From Isoptericola croceus (GTDB taxonomy: Bacteria > Actinomycetota > Actinomycetes > Actinomycetales > Cellulomonadaceae), in assembly GCF_029382255.1 (NCBI RefSeq), contig NZ_JARLLG010000006.1, positions 124,001 to 188,000 on the forward strand: a DNA stretch of 64,000 bases. The letters are read 5' to 3'. The position numbers and the translations under genes are program-made. Shown here piece after piece: positions 50,716 to 59,905 of this stretch. Below the pieces are notes generated by a model that was not told where the DNA came from, did not search any database, and saw nothing but the letters and a program-made list of their open reading frames with translations. Position 1 is the first letter of the stretch; each line of letters starts with the position of its first letter.

Positions 50716-51363
50716 TCAGGCCACGAGCTCTTGGCCGCTCATCTCGTGGATCGACGTCATGACCTGGTCGGTGAGCTCGCGTCGTGCCTGCGCGGGCCGC
50801 GTCCCGGCCGCGATCTGCCGCGACGGGTCGATGGGTGCGCCGAACTCGACCCGGATCCCGCGCGTCGGCCGTGGCAGCCGCCGACCGACGGGCTGGACCC
50901 TGTCGGTGCCCCGCAGCGCGACCGGGACCACGGGTGCGGCGCCGGTGAGCGCGAGCCACGCCACGCCCGTGTGCCCCTTCTGCAGCCGCCCGTCCCGCGA
51001 CCGGGTGCCCTCGGGGTAGATCCCGAACGCGTCGCCGCGCTCGAGCACGTGCAGCGCGTCCTGGAGCGAGCGCTGCCCGGCACGCGGGTCCGCGCGATCG
51101 ACCGGGATGTGCCCCATCGTGGTGAAGAACCACCGGGAGACCCGGCCCCTGAGCCCGCGCCCGGTCCAGTACTCGGCCTTGGCGATGAACGTGACGTGCC
51201 GCGGGACCACCAGCGGCAGGATGATCGAGTCGATGAACGACAGGTGGTTGCTCGCGATGATGACGGGCCCGCGACGGGGGACGTTGTGCAGGCCGGTCAC
51301 CTGGGGACGCAGGAACACGTACACCAGGAGCGACAGCACGAGCTTGAGGATGCGGTACGTCAC
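50716..51363 (-). CDS. 1-acyl-sn-glycerol-3-phosphate acyltransferase (PlsC family)
   Basis: A 215-residue membrane-associated acyltransferase. Motif I is NHLSFIDSI (HX4D), motif III is GIYPEGTRSRDG and motif IV is PVVPVAL. A short N-terminal hydrophobic helix (LKLVLSLLVYVFL) anchors it. It adds the second acyl chain in phosphatidic acid synthesis or acts in a related lipid step. The GTG at 51363 begins where the family does. It lies 14 bp after the NYN-domain gene on the same strand. Confidence 0.9.
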   Translation of the reverse strand: MTYRILKLVLSLLVYVFLRPQVTGLHNVPRRGPVIIASNHLSFIDSIILPLVVPRHVTFIAKAEYWTGRGLRGRVSRWFFTTMGHIPVDRADPRAGQRSLQDALHVLERGDAFGIYPEGTRSRDGRLQKGHTGVAWLALTGAAPVVPVALRGTDRVQPVGRRLPRPTRGIRVEFGAPIDPSRQIAAGTRPAQARRELTDQVMTSIHEMSGQELVA

Positions 51364-51377
51364 CGGATCATCGTGCC

Positions 51378-52604
51378 TCAGGCGAGGGTGACGAGGTAGT
51401 CCTCGGCGTCGTCGTCCCACGCGAGGCTGACGGCGTCGGCCGACGCGGCGGCCTTGCAGAACTGCAGGAACCCGCCGTAGCCGAGGGCCTTCTCGGAGAA
51501 GTCGGGGCGGCGCTTGCGCACGTGGTTCTTGAGGCCGGAGAGCGCGGCGCTGCCGCCGGCCTCCTGCACGACGGTGCGCAGCAGGTCGAACGCCTTGGCG
51601 CTGTCGGGCTGCTCCGGGAGCTCGACGACAGGGTCGCCGGACGACGGGCCGTCGCTCAGCACGATCACGTCCCGGTCGGCGAGGTAGCGCAAGAACTCGC
51701 CGAAGGTGCGGAACCCGTAGTCGGACTCGCTGAAGGTGGGCTCCTTGCGCACGAGCGTGCGCTTGAGCTGTGACGCCGTCACCGATCCCGAGGCCGATCC
51801 CTGCAGCCCGGCGAGGGTCTGGGCGACCTTGACCTCCATGGTCGGCGGCTCGCCGGTGGGGGCGTCGTCGTCCTCGTCGCGTGCCGGCTCGGGAGCGCGG
51901 TCCGGCACGTCGACCGGTTCGGGCAGCGTGATCTCGGGCTTCTTGCGGCGGCTCTTCGTGCCCGACGACGGCGCGGCGGGTGCGGCGTCATCGGCCGGGG
52001 TCGTCGCGGCCTTGGCCTTGGCCGTCCCGCCGGCGCCGGTGCTGGTGGAGCGCGAGCTGCTCGCGCGGCCGCCGCCGGAGCGTCGGGCAGGGCTCTTCTT
52101 CGGGGGCGCCTCGGACTCGTCGGGCACCTCGACGCCCTCGAGGCGGTCGTAGAAGAGGAACTCGTCGCAGGCGGAGGGCAGGAGGCGGGAGGTGGACTTC
52201 TCGACCCCGACGCCGATGACGCGCTTGTCGAGCTCGCGCAGCTTGTGCACGAGCGGGGAGAAGTCCGAGTCACCTGTACACATGACGAACGTCGAGATGT
52301 ACTCGCGCTCGAAGGCCATCTCGATGGCGTCGACGACCATCTTGATGTCGGCGGCGTTCTTGCGGGACGCGCCCATGCGCTGCGGCATCTCGATGAGCTC
52401 GACCTGGTGCCGCGTCAGCATCCGCCGGTCCTCGTCGAAGTACGACCAGTCCGCGTAGGCGCGCCGCGTCACGACCCGTCCGCGCACCGCGAGGGCGTCG
52501 GCGATCGGCTGGAAGTCGAACTGCATCCCGCCCAGGTGCTCCCGGGCGCCGAGCGCGAGGTTCTCGTAGTCGAGGAAGACGGCAAGGCGCTCTTCGGTGT
52601 CCAT
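51378..52604 (-). CDS. NYN-domain RNase-like protein with two OST-HTH/LOTUS domains
   Basis: A 408-residue cytoplasmic protein. The N-terminal NYN/LabA-type PIN-like nuclease domain (~1-150) has its acidic residues in AVFLDYENLA, AADIKMVVDAIE and MCTGDSDFSPLV. A ~110-residue low-complexity linker rich in Ala, Ser and Lys follows. Two OST-HTH (LOTUS) domains lie at ~265-325 (TASQLKRTLVRKEPTFSESDYGFRTFGEFL) and ~345-400 (GLKNHVRKRRPDFSEKALGYGGFLQF), which bind RNA in other systems. It probably acts in RNA turnover. It is the first gene of a two-gene minus-strand unit with the PlsC-type gene. Confidence 0.9.
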   Translation of the reverse strand: MDTEERLAVFLDYENLALGAREHLGGMQFDFQPIADALAVRGRVVTRRAYADWSYFDEDRRMLTRHQVELIEMPQRMGASRKNAADIKMVVDAIEMAFEREYISTFVMCTGDSDFSPLVHKLRELDKRVIGVGVEKSTSRLLPSACDEFLFYDRLEGVEVPDESEAPPKKSPARRSGGGRASSSRSTSTGAGGTAKAKAATTPADDAAPAAPSSGTKSRRKKPEITLPEPVDVPDRAPEPARDEDDDAPTGEPPTMEVKVAQTLAGLQGSASGSVTASQLKRTLVRKEPTFSESDYGFRTFGEFLRYLADRDVIVLSDGPSSGDPVVELPEQPDSAKAFDLLRTVVQEAGGSAALSGLKNHVRKRRPDFSEKALGYGGFLQFCKAAASADAVSLAWDDDAEDYLVTLA

Positions 52605-52768
52605 GCCCGCCAGCCTACGGGTGCGCCGGTCGCCGTGCGTCCCACCGGCGCCCTGGCGGGCGAACGGCGCGACGAACGGCTCACACCTGCTGGTCCGCCG
52701 GGGGGCGGGCCTCGGCGGTGCGGCACGGCTACCGTCTGAGTCAGCAAAGCGACCGTCGAGGAGGCACC

Positions 52769-53671
52769 GTGCAAGCGATCGTGTTCACCGAGCTGGGCGG
52801 ACCGCAGGTTCTCCACCTCGCCGAGGTCCCCGCCCCCGAGCCCGGACCCGGCCAGGTCCGCGTCCGGGTCGAGGCCGCCGCCGTCAACGGCTGGGACGTC
52901 AAGGTCCGGGCGGCGCAGGTGCCCGGGATGTCGCCCCCGCGCTTCCCGTCCGTCCCCGGGCTCGAGGTCGCGGGAGTCGTGGACGCCCTCGGCCCCGACG
53001 CCAACGGCGCGGCCGTCGGCGACCGGGTCGTCGGGTTCGCCGACACCGGCGGGTACGCCGAGCTGGCGCTGACCTCGGTCTTCGCCACCGTGCCGCCGGG
53101 GCTCGCGCCGACCGACGCCGTCACGCTGCCCGTCGCGGCCGAGGCCGCCACGCGCGTGCTGCGCGAGCTGGACGTGCGCCGCGACGAGACGCTGCTCGTG
53201 CACGGAGCCTCCGGGTCGGTCGGCGAGCTCGCCGTCCAGCTCGCGGTCCGCGCCGGAGCGCGCGTCATCGGCACCGCGTCGCGGGCGCGCCAGGATCGTG
53301 TCACCGCCCTCGGGGCGTCGGCCACCACCTATGGACCGGGGCTCGTGGATCGGGTGCGCGAGCTCGCCCCCGGCGGTGTCGACGCGGTGCTGGACGCGTC
53401 CGGCGCGGGCGTCCTGCCGGACTCCGTCACGCTGCGCGGCGGGACCGACCGCATCGTCACCATCGCGGACCCGGCGGCGTCCGGGCTCGGGATCCCGTTC
53501 AGCTCCACAGCGCGGCGGGACGCCGGCGAGCTCGCACGGGTCGTGCGCGCGCTCGCCCGGCACGAGCTCACCACGACGGTCGGGCACCTGCTGCCACTGG
53601 CCGAGGCCGCGCGGGCGCACGAGCTCGTGGGGGGTGGTCACCCGGGCGGCAAGGTCGTGCTGGTGCCGTGA
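52769..53671 (+). CDS. NADP-dependent quinone-oxidoreductase-like protein (MDR superfamily)
   Basis: A 300-residue cytoplasmic zinc-free medium-chain reductase. The GroES-like N-terminal domain (~1-120; VLHLAEVPAPEPGPGQVRVRVEAAAVNGWD) precedes the Rossmann domain with HGASGSVGELAVQLA (~150-165), the nucleotide-binding glycine motif. It starts at GTG 52769 with GAGGAGG 4-5 nt upstream. The substrate is not predictable. It stands alone, 110 bp before the methionine riboswitch. Confidence 0.88.
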   Translation: MQAIVFTELGGPQVLHLAEVPAPEPGPGQVRVRVEAAAVNGWDVKVRAAQVPGMSPPRFPSVPGLEVAGVVDALGPDANGAAVGDRVVGFADTGGYAELALTSVFATVPPGLAPTDAVTLPVAAEAATRVLRELDVRRDETLLVHGASGSVGELAVQLAVRAGARVIGTASRARQDRVTALGASATTYGPGLVDRVRELAPGGVDAVLDASGAGVLPDSVTLRGGTDRIVTIADPAASGLGIPFSSTARRDAGELARVVRALARHELTTTVGHLLPLAEAARAHELVGGGHPGGKVVLVP

Positions 53672-53775
53672 CGTCCCTGGCGGTCGCGGACGCCTCGTGC
53701 GGCCATGCGGGACGGCAGATCTCACGATGCGGTCATGGTTGTCCGCAGGGTGAACCGTGCGTAGAGTCGGTTCCC

Positions 53776-53882
53776 AAGCCATCCAGAGCGGCCGAGAGTC
53801 CTGGCTCGACGACGCCGCAGCAACCCGTTCTCCGACGGAAGCCTCCCGAGGACGAAGGTGCTCAACACCAGGCCCGATGGAG
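53776..53882 (+). promoter_or_regulatory. SAM-I (S-box) riboswitch
   Basis: The ~105-nt leader of metF has the SAM-I core: CCATCCAGAGCGGCCGAGAG, then GCAGCAACC, then GAAGGTGCTCAACACCAG and a closing GATGG that pairs with the initial CCATC as helix P1. The GATGG and adjoining AG form the start of the metF ribosome site (GGAG before ATG 53889), so SAM binding, which stabilises P1, should hide the site and repress translation. No separate terminator hairpin is present, so control is probably translational. Confidence 0.88.
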
Positions 53883-53888
53883 TGACGC

Positions 53889-54884
53889 ATGGTCGCAGAG
53901 GCATGGACGCAGTCATACCGCCCGACGGTGAGCTTCGAGCTCATGCCGCCGCGGCGGCCCGACGCCGCCCCGAAGTTCTGGGAGACGGCGCGCCGGCTGG
54001 TCGCCGCGAACCCCGACTTCGTCTCCGTGACCTACGGCGCCGGTGGCGGTGACCGCGCGACCGCCCGCCAGGTCGTCGCCACTCTCCTCGCTGGCACCCC
54101 CGTCATGCCGATCGCGCACCTGACCTGCGTGGGCGCGTCCCGGGAGGACGTCTCCGCCGTCGTCGACGAGATGCTCGACGCGGGTGTCCGCTCCTTCCTC
54201 GCCCTGCGGGGGGACCCGCCCAGGGACCAGCCCGACTGGCGCCCGCCGGCCGACGGCGTGCACTCCTCGATCGAGCTCGTCGCGCTGCTCCGCGAGGTCG
54301 AGGCACGCCGGTGCGCGTCTGACCCGGGCGCCGCCGTGCGCGGCGCCGCCCGGCCCCTGACCATCGCCGTGGCCACCTTCACCGACGGCAACCGGCAGGC
54401 CGGCACCACCCGGACCCAGGAGGTGCAGCGGCTGCTCGAGAAGCAGCAGGCGGGCGCCGGGTTCGCCATCACCCAGCTGTTCTACACCGCGGACAGCTAC
54501 ACCGACTTCGTCGCCGAGGCCCGTGCGGCCGGCGTGACGATCCCCATCCTCGCCGGGCTGATGCCCACGACCGAGCCGCGTCGGCTCCGTCGTGTCGAGG
54601 AGCTCACCGGCGTCCCTGCGCCCCAGCACCTGCTGGACGCCCTGGACGCCCTGCCGGACCCGGAGGCGCAGCACGCCTACGGGACCGCGTACTCCGTCGA
54701 GCTCGCCCAGCGCGTGCTCGACGCGGGCGCACCCGGCCTGCACGTGTACACGTTCAACAAGTACCGACCCGCTCTGGACCTGCTCGAGGGTGTTCACCTC
54801 GGCGGTCGGACGCTGCACAGCGTCCCCGACCTGGCCAGAAGGCCGCTGGTACCGAGCATCCCGACACAGGCTCCCGCCGTCTAA
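53889..54884 (+). CDS. metF: Methylenetetrahydrofolate reductase
   Basis: A 331-residue flavoprotein that reduces 5,10-methylene-THF to 5-methyl-THF, the methyl donor for methionine synthesis. Family features: VSFELMPPR at the N-terminus, VSVTYGAGGGDRATA, HLTCVGASR, LALRGDPP and GAGFAITQLFY. ATG 53889 has GGAG 6 nt upstream, overlapping the riboswitch P1 helix. metE follows 103 bp downstream on the same strand, separated by a long inverted repeat. Confidence 0.93.
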   Translation: MVAEAWTQSYRPTVSFELMPPRRPDAAPKFWETARRLVAANPDFVSVTYGAGGGDRATARQVVATLLAGTPVMPIAHLTCVGASREDVSAVVDEMLDAGVRSFLALRGDPPRDQPDWRPPADGVHSSIELVALLREVEARRCASDPGAAVRGAARPLTIAVATFTDGNRQAGTTRTQEVQRLLEKQQAGAGFAITQLFYTADSYTDFVAEARAAGVTIPILAGLMPTTEPRRLRRVEELTGVPAPQHLLDALDALPDPEAQHAYGTAYSVELAQRVLDAGAPGLHVYTFNKYRPALDLLEGVHLGGRTLHSVPDLARRPLVPSIPTQAPAV

Positions 54885-54886
54885 CC

Positions 54887-54954
54887 CGTCGCCGAACAGG
54901 AGGTTGCGCTCGCATTGATCGACCATGGCGGGCACAACCTCCTGTTCGGCGACG
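54887..54954. repeat. 20-bp perfect inverted repeat between metF and metE
   Basis: 54887-54906 and 54935-54954 are exact reverse complements, with a 28-nt spacer. The left arm starts 2 bp after the metF stop and the right arm ends 33 bp before metE. It would form a strong hairpin in the mRNA, useful as a transcript stabiliser, partial terminator or attenuator between the two genes. Confidence 0.85.
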
Positions 54955-54987
54955 AAGGACGTGGGAAAACCGACACCTGGAGTGCTC

Positions 54988-57342
54988 ATGACCACCACCG
55001 ACACCACCTCGACCGGCGCCGCGTTCCCCGGCGGCACGATCCTCGGCTACCCGCGCATCGGCCGGCGCCGCGAGCTCAAGCGCGCCGTCGAGGCCTACTG
55101 GGCCGGGCGCACCGACCTCGACACGCTCGAGGCCGCCGCCCGGGAGGTGCGCCTGGCGACGCTGCGCCGCCTCGTCGAGCTCGGGCTCGACCCGGCGGAC
55201 GGCTCCGTGCCCGGCTCGTTCTCGTTCTACGACCAGGTGCTCGACGCCGCGGTCACGCTCGGCGCGGTCCCGGACCGGTTCGACGGTCTCCAGCCCGGCC
55301 TGCCCGGCTACTTCACGCTGGCCCGCGGCGCCGGCGACCAGCCGCCGCTGGAGATGACCAAGTGGTTCGACACGAACTACCACTACCTCGTCCCGGAGAT
55401 CTCCCCCGCGACGACGTTCTCCCTGGCCGACGACCGCGTGGTGCGCGAGCACCTCGAGGCCCGCGAGGCCGGGGTCACGACGCGTCCCGTCGTCGTCGGC
55501 CCGGTGACGTTCCTGCTCCTGGCCAAGTCGAGCGACGCCGCGCCGGAGGGCTTCCGCCCGTTCGACCGGCTCGCCGACCTCGTGCCCGCGTACGCCGCGC
55601 TGCTGGGTGCGCTCGCGCAGGCCGGCGCGCCGTGGGTGCAGCTCGACGAGCCGGGCCTCGTCTCGGACACCCTCCTGGACGCGGCCGGCGTCACGCGCGC
55701 CGAGGTCGCGGACGCCGTGCGCTCCGCCTACGGCACGCTCGCCGCACTGACCGTGGACGACGGCGGCGCCCGCCCGCGGCTGCTCGTGACCGCCCCGTAC
55801 GGGGACCTCGGCGACCTGCTGACGCCGCTGGACGAGTCCGGGGTCGAGGCGATCGCCGTCGACCTGGTCCGCGGCTCGGCCCCCGTGGCGCCCACCCGGG
55901 CACACCTCGTCGCCGGTGTGATCGACGGGCACGGCGTCTGGCGCGCCGACCTCGAGGCCCGGCTGGACCGGCTCGGGGCGCTGGCCGGACCGGTGTCCGT
56001 CGGCACGTCGACCTCGCTGCTGCACGTGCCGCACGACGTGGACGACGAGACGTGGTCCGACGCCGCGGCGGACCGTGCCGGACGGACCCCCGAGCTCCGG
56101 CGCTGGCTGGCCTTCGCCGACCAGAAGGTCCGCGAGGTCACCGTCCTGGCCCGCGCCCTGGCCGGGGGCCCGGACGCGGTGCGCGACGCGCTGGACGAGG
56201 CGAGCGCGGCGCTGGCCGAGCGCGCGGCCGCACCCGGCGTCGTCGTCCCCGCCGTCCGCGAGCGCCTGGCCGCCCTGACCGAGGACGACTTCGCGCGAGG
56301 AGCGCACGACGAGCGGGTCGCCGCCCAGCGTGAGCGGCTCGGGCTGCCGCCGCTGCCGACCACCACGATCGGCTCGTTCCCGCAGACGTCCGAGATCCGC
56401 AAGGCCCGGTCCGCCTGGGCCAAGGGCGAGCTCGGCGACGAGGCGTACACCACGGCGATGCGTGCCGAGATCGAGCGCGTGGTCCGGCTGCAGGAGGAGA
56501 TCGGCCTGGACGTGCTGGTGCACGGCGAGCCGGAGCGCAACGACATGGTGCAGTACTTCGCCGAGCTGCTCGACGGGTTCGCGACGACCGACCTCGGCTG
56601 GGTACAGTCCTACGGTTCGCGCTGCGTGCGCCCGCCGATCCTGTGGGGCGACGTGACCCGCCCCGCCCCGATGACGGTGGAGTGGACCCGGTACGCCCAG
56701 TCCCTGACCGAGCAGCCGGTCAAGGGAATGCTCACCGGCCCGGTGACGATCCTGGCCTGGTCGTTCGTGCGGGACGACCAGCCGCTGGCCGACACCGCCA
56801 ACCAGGTGGCGCTCGCCCTGCGCGACGAGGTCCGCGACCTCGAGGAGGCGGGCACGGCCGTCGTGCAGGTGGATGAGCCGGCCCTGCGTGAGCTGCTCCC
56901 CCTGCGTCGCGCCGACCAGGCGGACTACCTGCGCTGGTCCGTCGGGTCGTTCCGCCTGGCGACGGCCGGAGCGGCGGCCTCCACGCAGGTGCACACGCAC
57001 CTGTGCTACTCGGAGTTCGGCGAGGTCATCGGTGCGATCGACGGCCTTGACGCGGACGTGACGTCGATCGAGGCGGCGCGGTCGCGCATGGAGGTCGTGC
57101 CGGAGCTGAACGCCGCCGGGTACGCCCGGGGCGTCGGGCCGGGCGTCTACGACATCCACTCCCCCCGCGTGCCGTCCGTCCAGGAGGTCACCGAGCTGCT
57201 GGGGCTCGCGGTGCGGTCGATCGACCCGGCGGTGGTGTGGGTGAACCCGGACTGCGGGCTCAAGACCCGTGGGTACGCCGAGGTGGAGCCGTCGTTGCGC
57301 CACCTGGTGGCGGCGGCCCAGACGGTCCGCGCCGGCCTCTGA
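54988..57342 (+). CDS. metE: Cobalamin-independent methionine synthase
   Basis: A 784-residue enzyme transferring the methyl group of 5-methyltetrahydrofolate to homocysteine. The N-terminal barrel begins with [19 protein letters not shown]. The C-terminal catalytic barrel has [27 protein letters not shown] and the zinc ligands in HTHLCYSEF (His, Cys) and NPDCGLKTR (Cys). ATG 54988 has CTGGAG 5 nt upstream; the frame upstream is inside the inverted repeat. It works with MetF and is probably regulated in part by the upstream SAM riboswitch through read-through. Confidence 0.95.
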   Translation: MTTTDTTSTGAAFPGGTILGYPRIGRRRELKRAVEAYWAGRTDLDTLEAAAREVRLATLRRLVELGLDPADGSVPGSFSFYDQVLDAAVTLGAVPDRFDGLQPGLPGYFTLARGAGDQPPLEMTKWFDTNYHYLVPEISPATTFSLADDRVVREHLEAREAGVTTRPVVVGPVTFLLLAKSSDAAPEGFRPFDRLADLVPAYAALLGALAQAGAPWVQLDEPGLVSDTLLDAAGVTRAEVADAVRSAYGTLAALTVDDGGARPRLLVTAPYGDLGDLLTPLDESGVEAIAVDLVRGSAPVAPTRAHLVAGVIDGHGVWRADLEARLDRLGALAGPVSVGTSTSLLHVPHDVDDETWSDAAADRAGRTPELRRWLAFADQKVREVTVLARALAGGPDAVRDALDEASAALAERAAAPGVVVPAVRERLAALTEDDFARGAHDERVAAQRERLGLPPLPTTTIGSFPQTSEIRKARSAWAKGELGDEAYTTAMRAEIERVVRLQEEIGLDVLVHGEPERNDMVQYFAELLDGFATTDLGWVQSYGSRCVRPPILWGDVTRPAPMTVEWTRYAQSLTEQPVKGMLTGPVTILAWSFVRDDQPLADTANQVALALRDEVRDLEEAGTAVVQVDEPALRELLPLRRADQADYLRWSVGSFRLATAGAAASTQVHTHLCYSEFGEVIGAIDGLDADVTSIEAARSRMEVVPELNAAGYARGVGPGVYDIHSPRVPSVQEVTELLGLAVRSIDPAVVWVNPDCGLKTRGYAEVEPSLRHLVAAAQTVRAGL

Positions 57343-57356
57343 CCCCCACCCCGGTG

Positions 57357-57414
57357 CCGAGCATGTGATGGGGGCCCGTCCGGTCGGCCGGACGGGCCCC
57401 CATCACATGCTCGG
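57357..57414 (+). terminator. Long hairpin terminator after metE
   Basis: A perfect 27-bp inverted repeat (57357-57383 against 57388-57414) with a 4-nt TCGG loop begins 14 bp after the metE stop. It is very stable and GC-rich, but has no U-run, as is common in actinobacteria. Confidence 0.85.
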
Positions 57415-57506
57415 CGGTCCAGGGCCCGACGTACTACTCGCACTACGGCTCGTGCGGCATCGCGCCCTTGACGATCTCGCCGTCCAGCAGCTCACCGTGC
57501 GCCCTG

Positions 57507-57528
57507 ATCGAAAGTGTTTGCTTGAGAT
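57507..57528. promoter_or_regulatory. Possible operator upstream of the GH5 gene
   Basis: ATCGAAAG and CTTGAGAT (6 of 8 positions symmetric) flank a 6-nt spacer, ~175 bp before the GH5 start. The layout is that of a LacI- or GntR-like site, but it differs from the LacI palindrome of the first region. Confidence 0.3.
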
Positions 57529-57701
57529 TGGGTATGCCCTAGACGGGTCTGCGGTGATCGCCTATGCACTACTGTGCGGAACCAGTCGACTCGGGCAACG
57601 TGATCGCTCCCCGGTCGGCACGCGCACCGACGTGGTCGTCGCGCCGAAGCGGCTGCCATCTCGGTGAACCGACTCCTTGCAACGACGCACGAGAGGTTCT
57701 G

Positions 57702-59159
57702 ATGATGAACAAGCTCCTGTCCCGGCTGCTAGCAGGGCTGGTTGCGTTGGTCCTGCTACCGATCACCGCGGTGGCTGTGTCCACCGCTCCCGCTGCCGCC
57801 GCCACCAGCCAGTTCCGCGGGATGAACTGGGCGGTGCTGGGCGACAACTTCGTCACCGGCCCGCTCGTCCTGGACGGCCTGAGCAGCTCCGACAGCTACA
57901 CGACCGTCGAGGCCAAGGCCAACGCCTTGTACGACGACATGGAGAGCACCCTCGGCATCAACACCGTCCGCCTGCCGGTCAACACGCACACGGTCGGCAC
58001 GGACTGGTGGAACAGCTACCGCGCCACCATCGACGCAGCGACCGACCGCGGCTGGAAGGTCATCCTGGCGTACTGGGAGGACGGCGCCGCCTCGGGCGGC
58101 CGCGTCACCGACTACGCCGCGTGGAACACGATGTGGTCCACCGTGACGTCCCAGTACGGCTCGAACGACCTCGTGTACTTCGAGCCGATGAACGAGCCGC
58201 ACGGCTACAGCTCGACCGCGTGGCGGGACGTCGCTGCCGACTGGCTCGACTATCACTACTCGGCCGTGCCGAGCCGGGTGCTGGTCGGCGGGACCGGGTA
58301 CAGCCAGGACCTGCGCGACCTGTGCGACGACCCCCGGTTCGCGGACACGCTGTTCTCCTTCCATCACTACGCCTTCATGTACGGCAGCAACACGTACGAC
58401 GGCTGGGTGGGTCATGTCCGGGACAGGCTCGGTGACTGTTCCTCGCGCGCCGTCGTGACCGAGTTCGGTGCCCCGATGAACGACGGCCGCAACTACGCCG
58501 ACGCCGGCAGCTCGGACAACTTCGTGCGCCACGTCCGCGCGGTGACCCAGGTCATGCGGGAGGACGGGATGGGGGCGACCTACTGGCCGGCCGTCGGTGG
58601 CAAGCCCGGCACCATCGGCTACGACTGGTACTCGATGTACGCCAAGAGCGGCAGCGGCACCGATCTCAACCTCACGCTGCGCAACCAGTCCGGGGCGGAC
58701 CGGTTGCGGTACGGGTGGGGCGACGACGTCTCGGGTGGTGGGTCAGGCGGCACTGTGACGCAGATCGTCAGCGAGGCGTCCGGCAAGTGTGTCGACGTGG
58801 TCTCCGCCTCCACGGCGAACGCCGCCGACGTGATCCAGTACACGTGCGGCAGCGGCACCAACCAGCAGTTCGAGCTGCGAGACCTGGGCAACGGCCACTA
58901 CAACCTGGTGGCGCAGCACTCCGGCAAGTGCCTCGACGTCAACGGCGCCTCCACCGCCAACGGCGCGGCGATCATCCAGTACACCTGCGGCAGCGGCACC
59001 AACCAGCAGTGGGAGCTGCGCGCCGCGGGAAGCCGCTATGAGCTCGTCGCCCGCCACTCCGGCAAGTGCCTCGACCTGCCGAGCGGGTCGACGGCGAACG
59101 GCACCCGGCTGCAGCAGTACGACTGCTGGGGCGCCGCCAACCAGCGCTGGGTCCTCTGA
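57702..59159 (+). CDS. Secreted GH5 glycoside hydrolase with C-terminal CBM13 (ricin-type) module
   Basis: A 485-residue exported enzyme. ATG 57702 has GAGAGG 5 nt upstream; a second ATG follows immediately. Signal peptide about residues 1-33 (LLSRLLAGLVALVLLPITAVAVSTAPAAAA). The GH5 barrel (~35-335) has Glu165 in FEPMNEPHG as acid/base and Glu254 in VVTEFGAP as nucleophile. After a Gly/Ser linker (SGGGSGG) comes a beta-trefoil CBM13 with three GKCxD repeats each ending in a QxW- or QxF-like motif (NQQFEL, NQQWEL, NQRWVL). GH5 subfamilies include cellulase, mannanase and beta-1,6-galactanase; which one this is cannot be read by eye. It lacks the Cys-Ser tail of the other secreted glycosidases here. 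Confidence 0.9.
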   Translation: MMNKLLSRLLAGLVALVLLPITAVAVSTAPAAAATSQFRGMNWAVLGDNFVTGPLVLDGLSSSDSYTTVEAKANALYDDMESTLGINTVRLPVNTHTVGTDWWNSYRATIDAATDRGWKVILAYWEDGAASGGRVTDYAAWNTMWSTVTSQYGSNDLVYFEPMNEPHGYSSTAWRDVAADWLDYHYSAVPSRVLVGGTGYSQDLRDLCDDPRFADTLFSFHHYAFMYGSNTYDGWVGHVRDRLGDCSSRAVVTEFGAPMNDGRNYADAGSSDNFVRHVRAVTQVMREDGMGATYWPAVGGKPGTIGYDWYSMYAKSGSGTDLNLTLRNQSGADRLRYGWGDDVSGGGSGGTVTQIVSEASGKCVDVVSASTANAADVIQYTCGSGTNQQFELRDLGNGHYNLVAQHSGKCLDVNGASTANGAAIIQYTCGSGTNQQWELRAAGSRYELVARHSGKCLDLPSGSTANGTRLQQYDCWGAANQRWVL

Positions 59160-59266
59160 CTCCGCACGTACGCCGCATGCTTGGGGTCGGGTAGATCAGA
59201 GCATCGCCACCTACCCGACCCCATGGCTGGCGCGACGGCTGTTCGCCGAGAGCGAAATTCTCCCTC

Positions 59267-59293
59267 TTGGCACTCACCAGGCGAGAGTGCTAA
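59267..59293. promoter_or_regulatory. CIRCE element (HrcA operator) upstream of hsp20
   Basis: TTGGCACTC and GAGTGCTAA are separated by 9 nt. The consensus is TTAGCACTC-N9-GAGTGCTAA, so there is one mismatch. It lies 94 bp before the Hsp20 start, suggesting HrcA-controlled heat induction. Confidence 0.85.
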
Positions 59294-59387
59294 ATCAGGA
59301 GGTGTAGCCAGGCGACGCCGGACGGACCGGCGCGCTGCTCGCGGTCGGGGCCGCACCACGCGGCCCTCGTCGAGGAGGTGATGCGCG

Positions 59388-59813
59388 ATGGCTACCTACT
59401 GGGACCCGTTCCAGGAGATGGACCGACTCTTCGGTTCGCTCACCACGTCGAGGAACGCACCGGGCATGCCGATGGACCTGTTCCGCGACGGCGACCACTA
59501 CGTCCTCGCCGCCGACCTTCCCGGGATCGACCCCGGCAGCATCGACGTCTCGTGCGAGGACCGCACCCTGACCATCCGGGCCGAGCGCACCCCGCGGTCC
59601 GGCGGGGGTCAGTGGCTCCTGCGGGAGCGCACCTCCGGCACCGTGGCACGCCAGCTCACGCTGGGCCGGGGCCTGGCGCTCGACCACATCTCGGCCTCGT
59701 ACGCCGACGGCGTGCTCACGCTCACCATCCCCGTGGCAGAGGAAGCCAAGCCGCGCCGGATCGAGGTCAGCCACGAGGCGAACCGCGAGGCCATCGAGGC
59801 CGGCGGCAGCTGA
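59388..59813 (+). CDS. Small heat-shock protein, Hsp20/alpha-crystallin family
   Basis: A 141-residue cytoplasmic chaperone that holds unfolding proteins. It starts MATYWDPFQEMDRLF, followed by PMDLFRDGDHYVLAADLPGIDP, the alpha-crystallin core (RTLTIRAERT, FxR-type segment RERTSGTVARQLTL) and the end motif SYADGVLTLTIPV. ATG 59388 has GAGGTG 8 nt upstream. A CIRCE element lies upstream, so it belongs to the HrcA heat-shock regulon. Confidence 0.93.
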   Translation: MATYWDPFQEMDRLFGSLTTSRNAPGMPMDLFRDGDHYVLAADLPGIDPGSIDVSCEDRTLTIRAERTPRSGGGQWLLRERTSGTVARQLTLGRGLALDHISASYADGVLTLTIPVAEEAKPRRIEVSHEANREAIEAGGS

Positions 59814-59834
59814 CCGGCTCCCCCGCCGCACACG

Positions 59835-59894
59835 GCCGAGCATGCGACGGCGGCACGTCCACCTGCGCGGACGGGCCGCCGTCGCCTGCTCGGC
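59835..59894. terminator. Bidirectional terminator between hsp20 and a small membrane gene
   Basis: Two 20-nt arms (59835-59854 and 59875-59894) pair with one mismatch across a 20-nt loop between the converging stops at 59813 and 59906. The arm starts GCCGAGCATG, like the metE terminator, suggesting a shared terminator type. Confidence 0.75.
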
Positions 59895-59905
59895 GCGGAG
59901 CCTGC

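Larger units (their letters stand above)
57343..57701. other. Intergenic region after metE and before the GH5 gene
   Basis: Contains the metE terminator (57357-57414), a possible operator (57507-57528) and the promoter area of the GH5 gene, which is AT-richer from ~57510 to 57570. No gene is seen; frames here are short and not protein-like. Confidence 0.55.

Noticed and set aside
47392-50762. Long plus-strand frames opposite the NarL-type two-component genes
   Set aside because: Low-complexity translations rich in Arg, Gly and Pro; the minus-strand genes have intact, coupled kinase and regulator domains.
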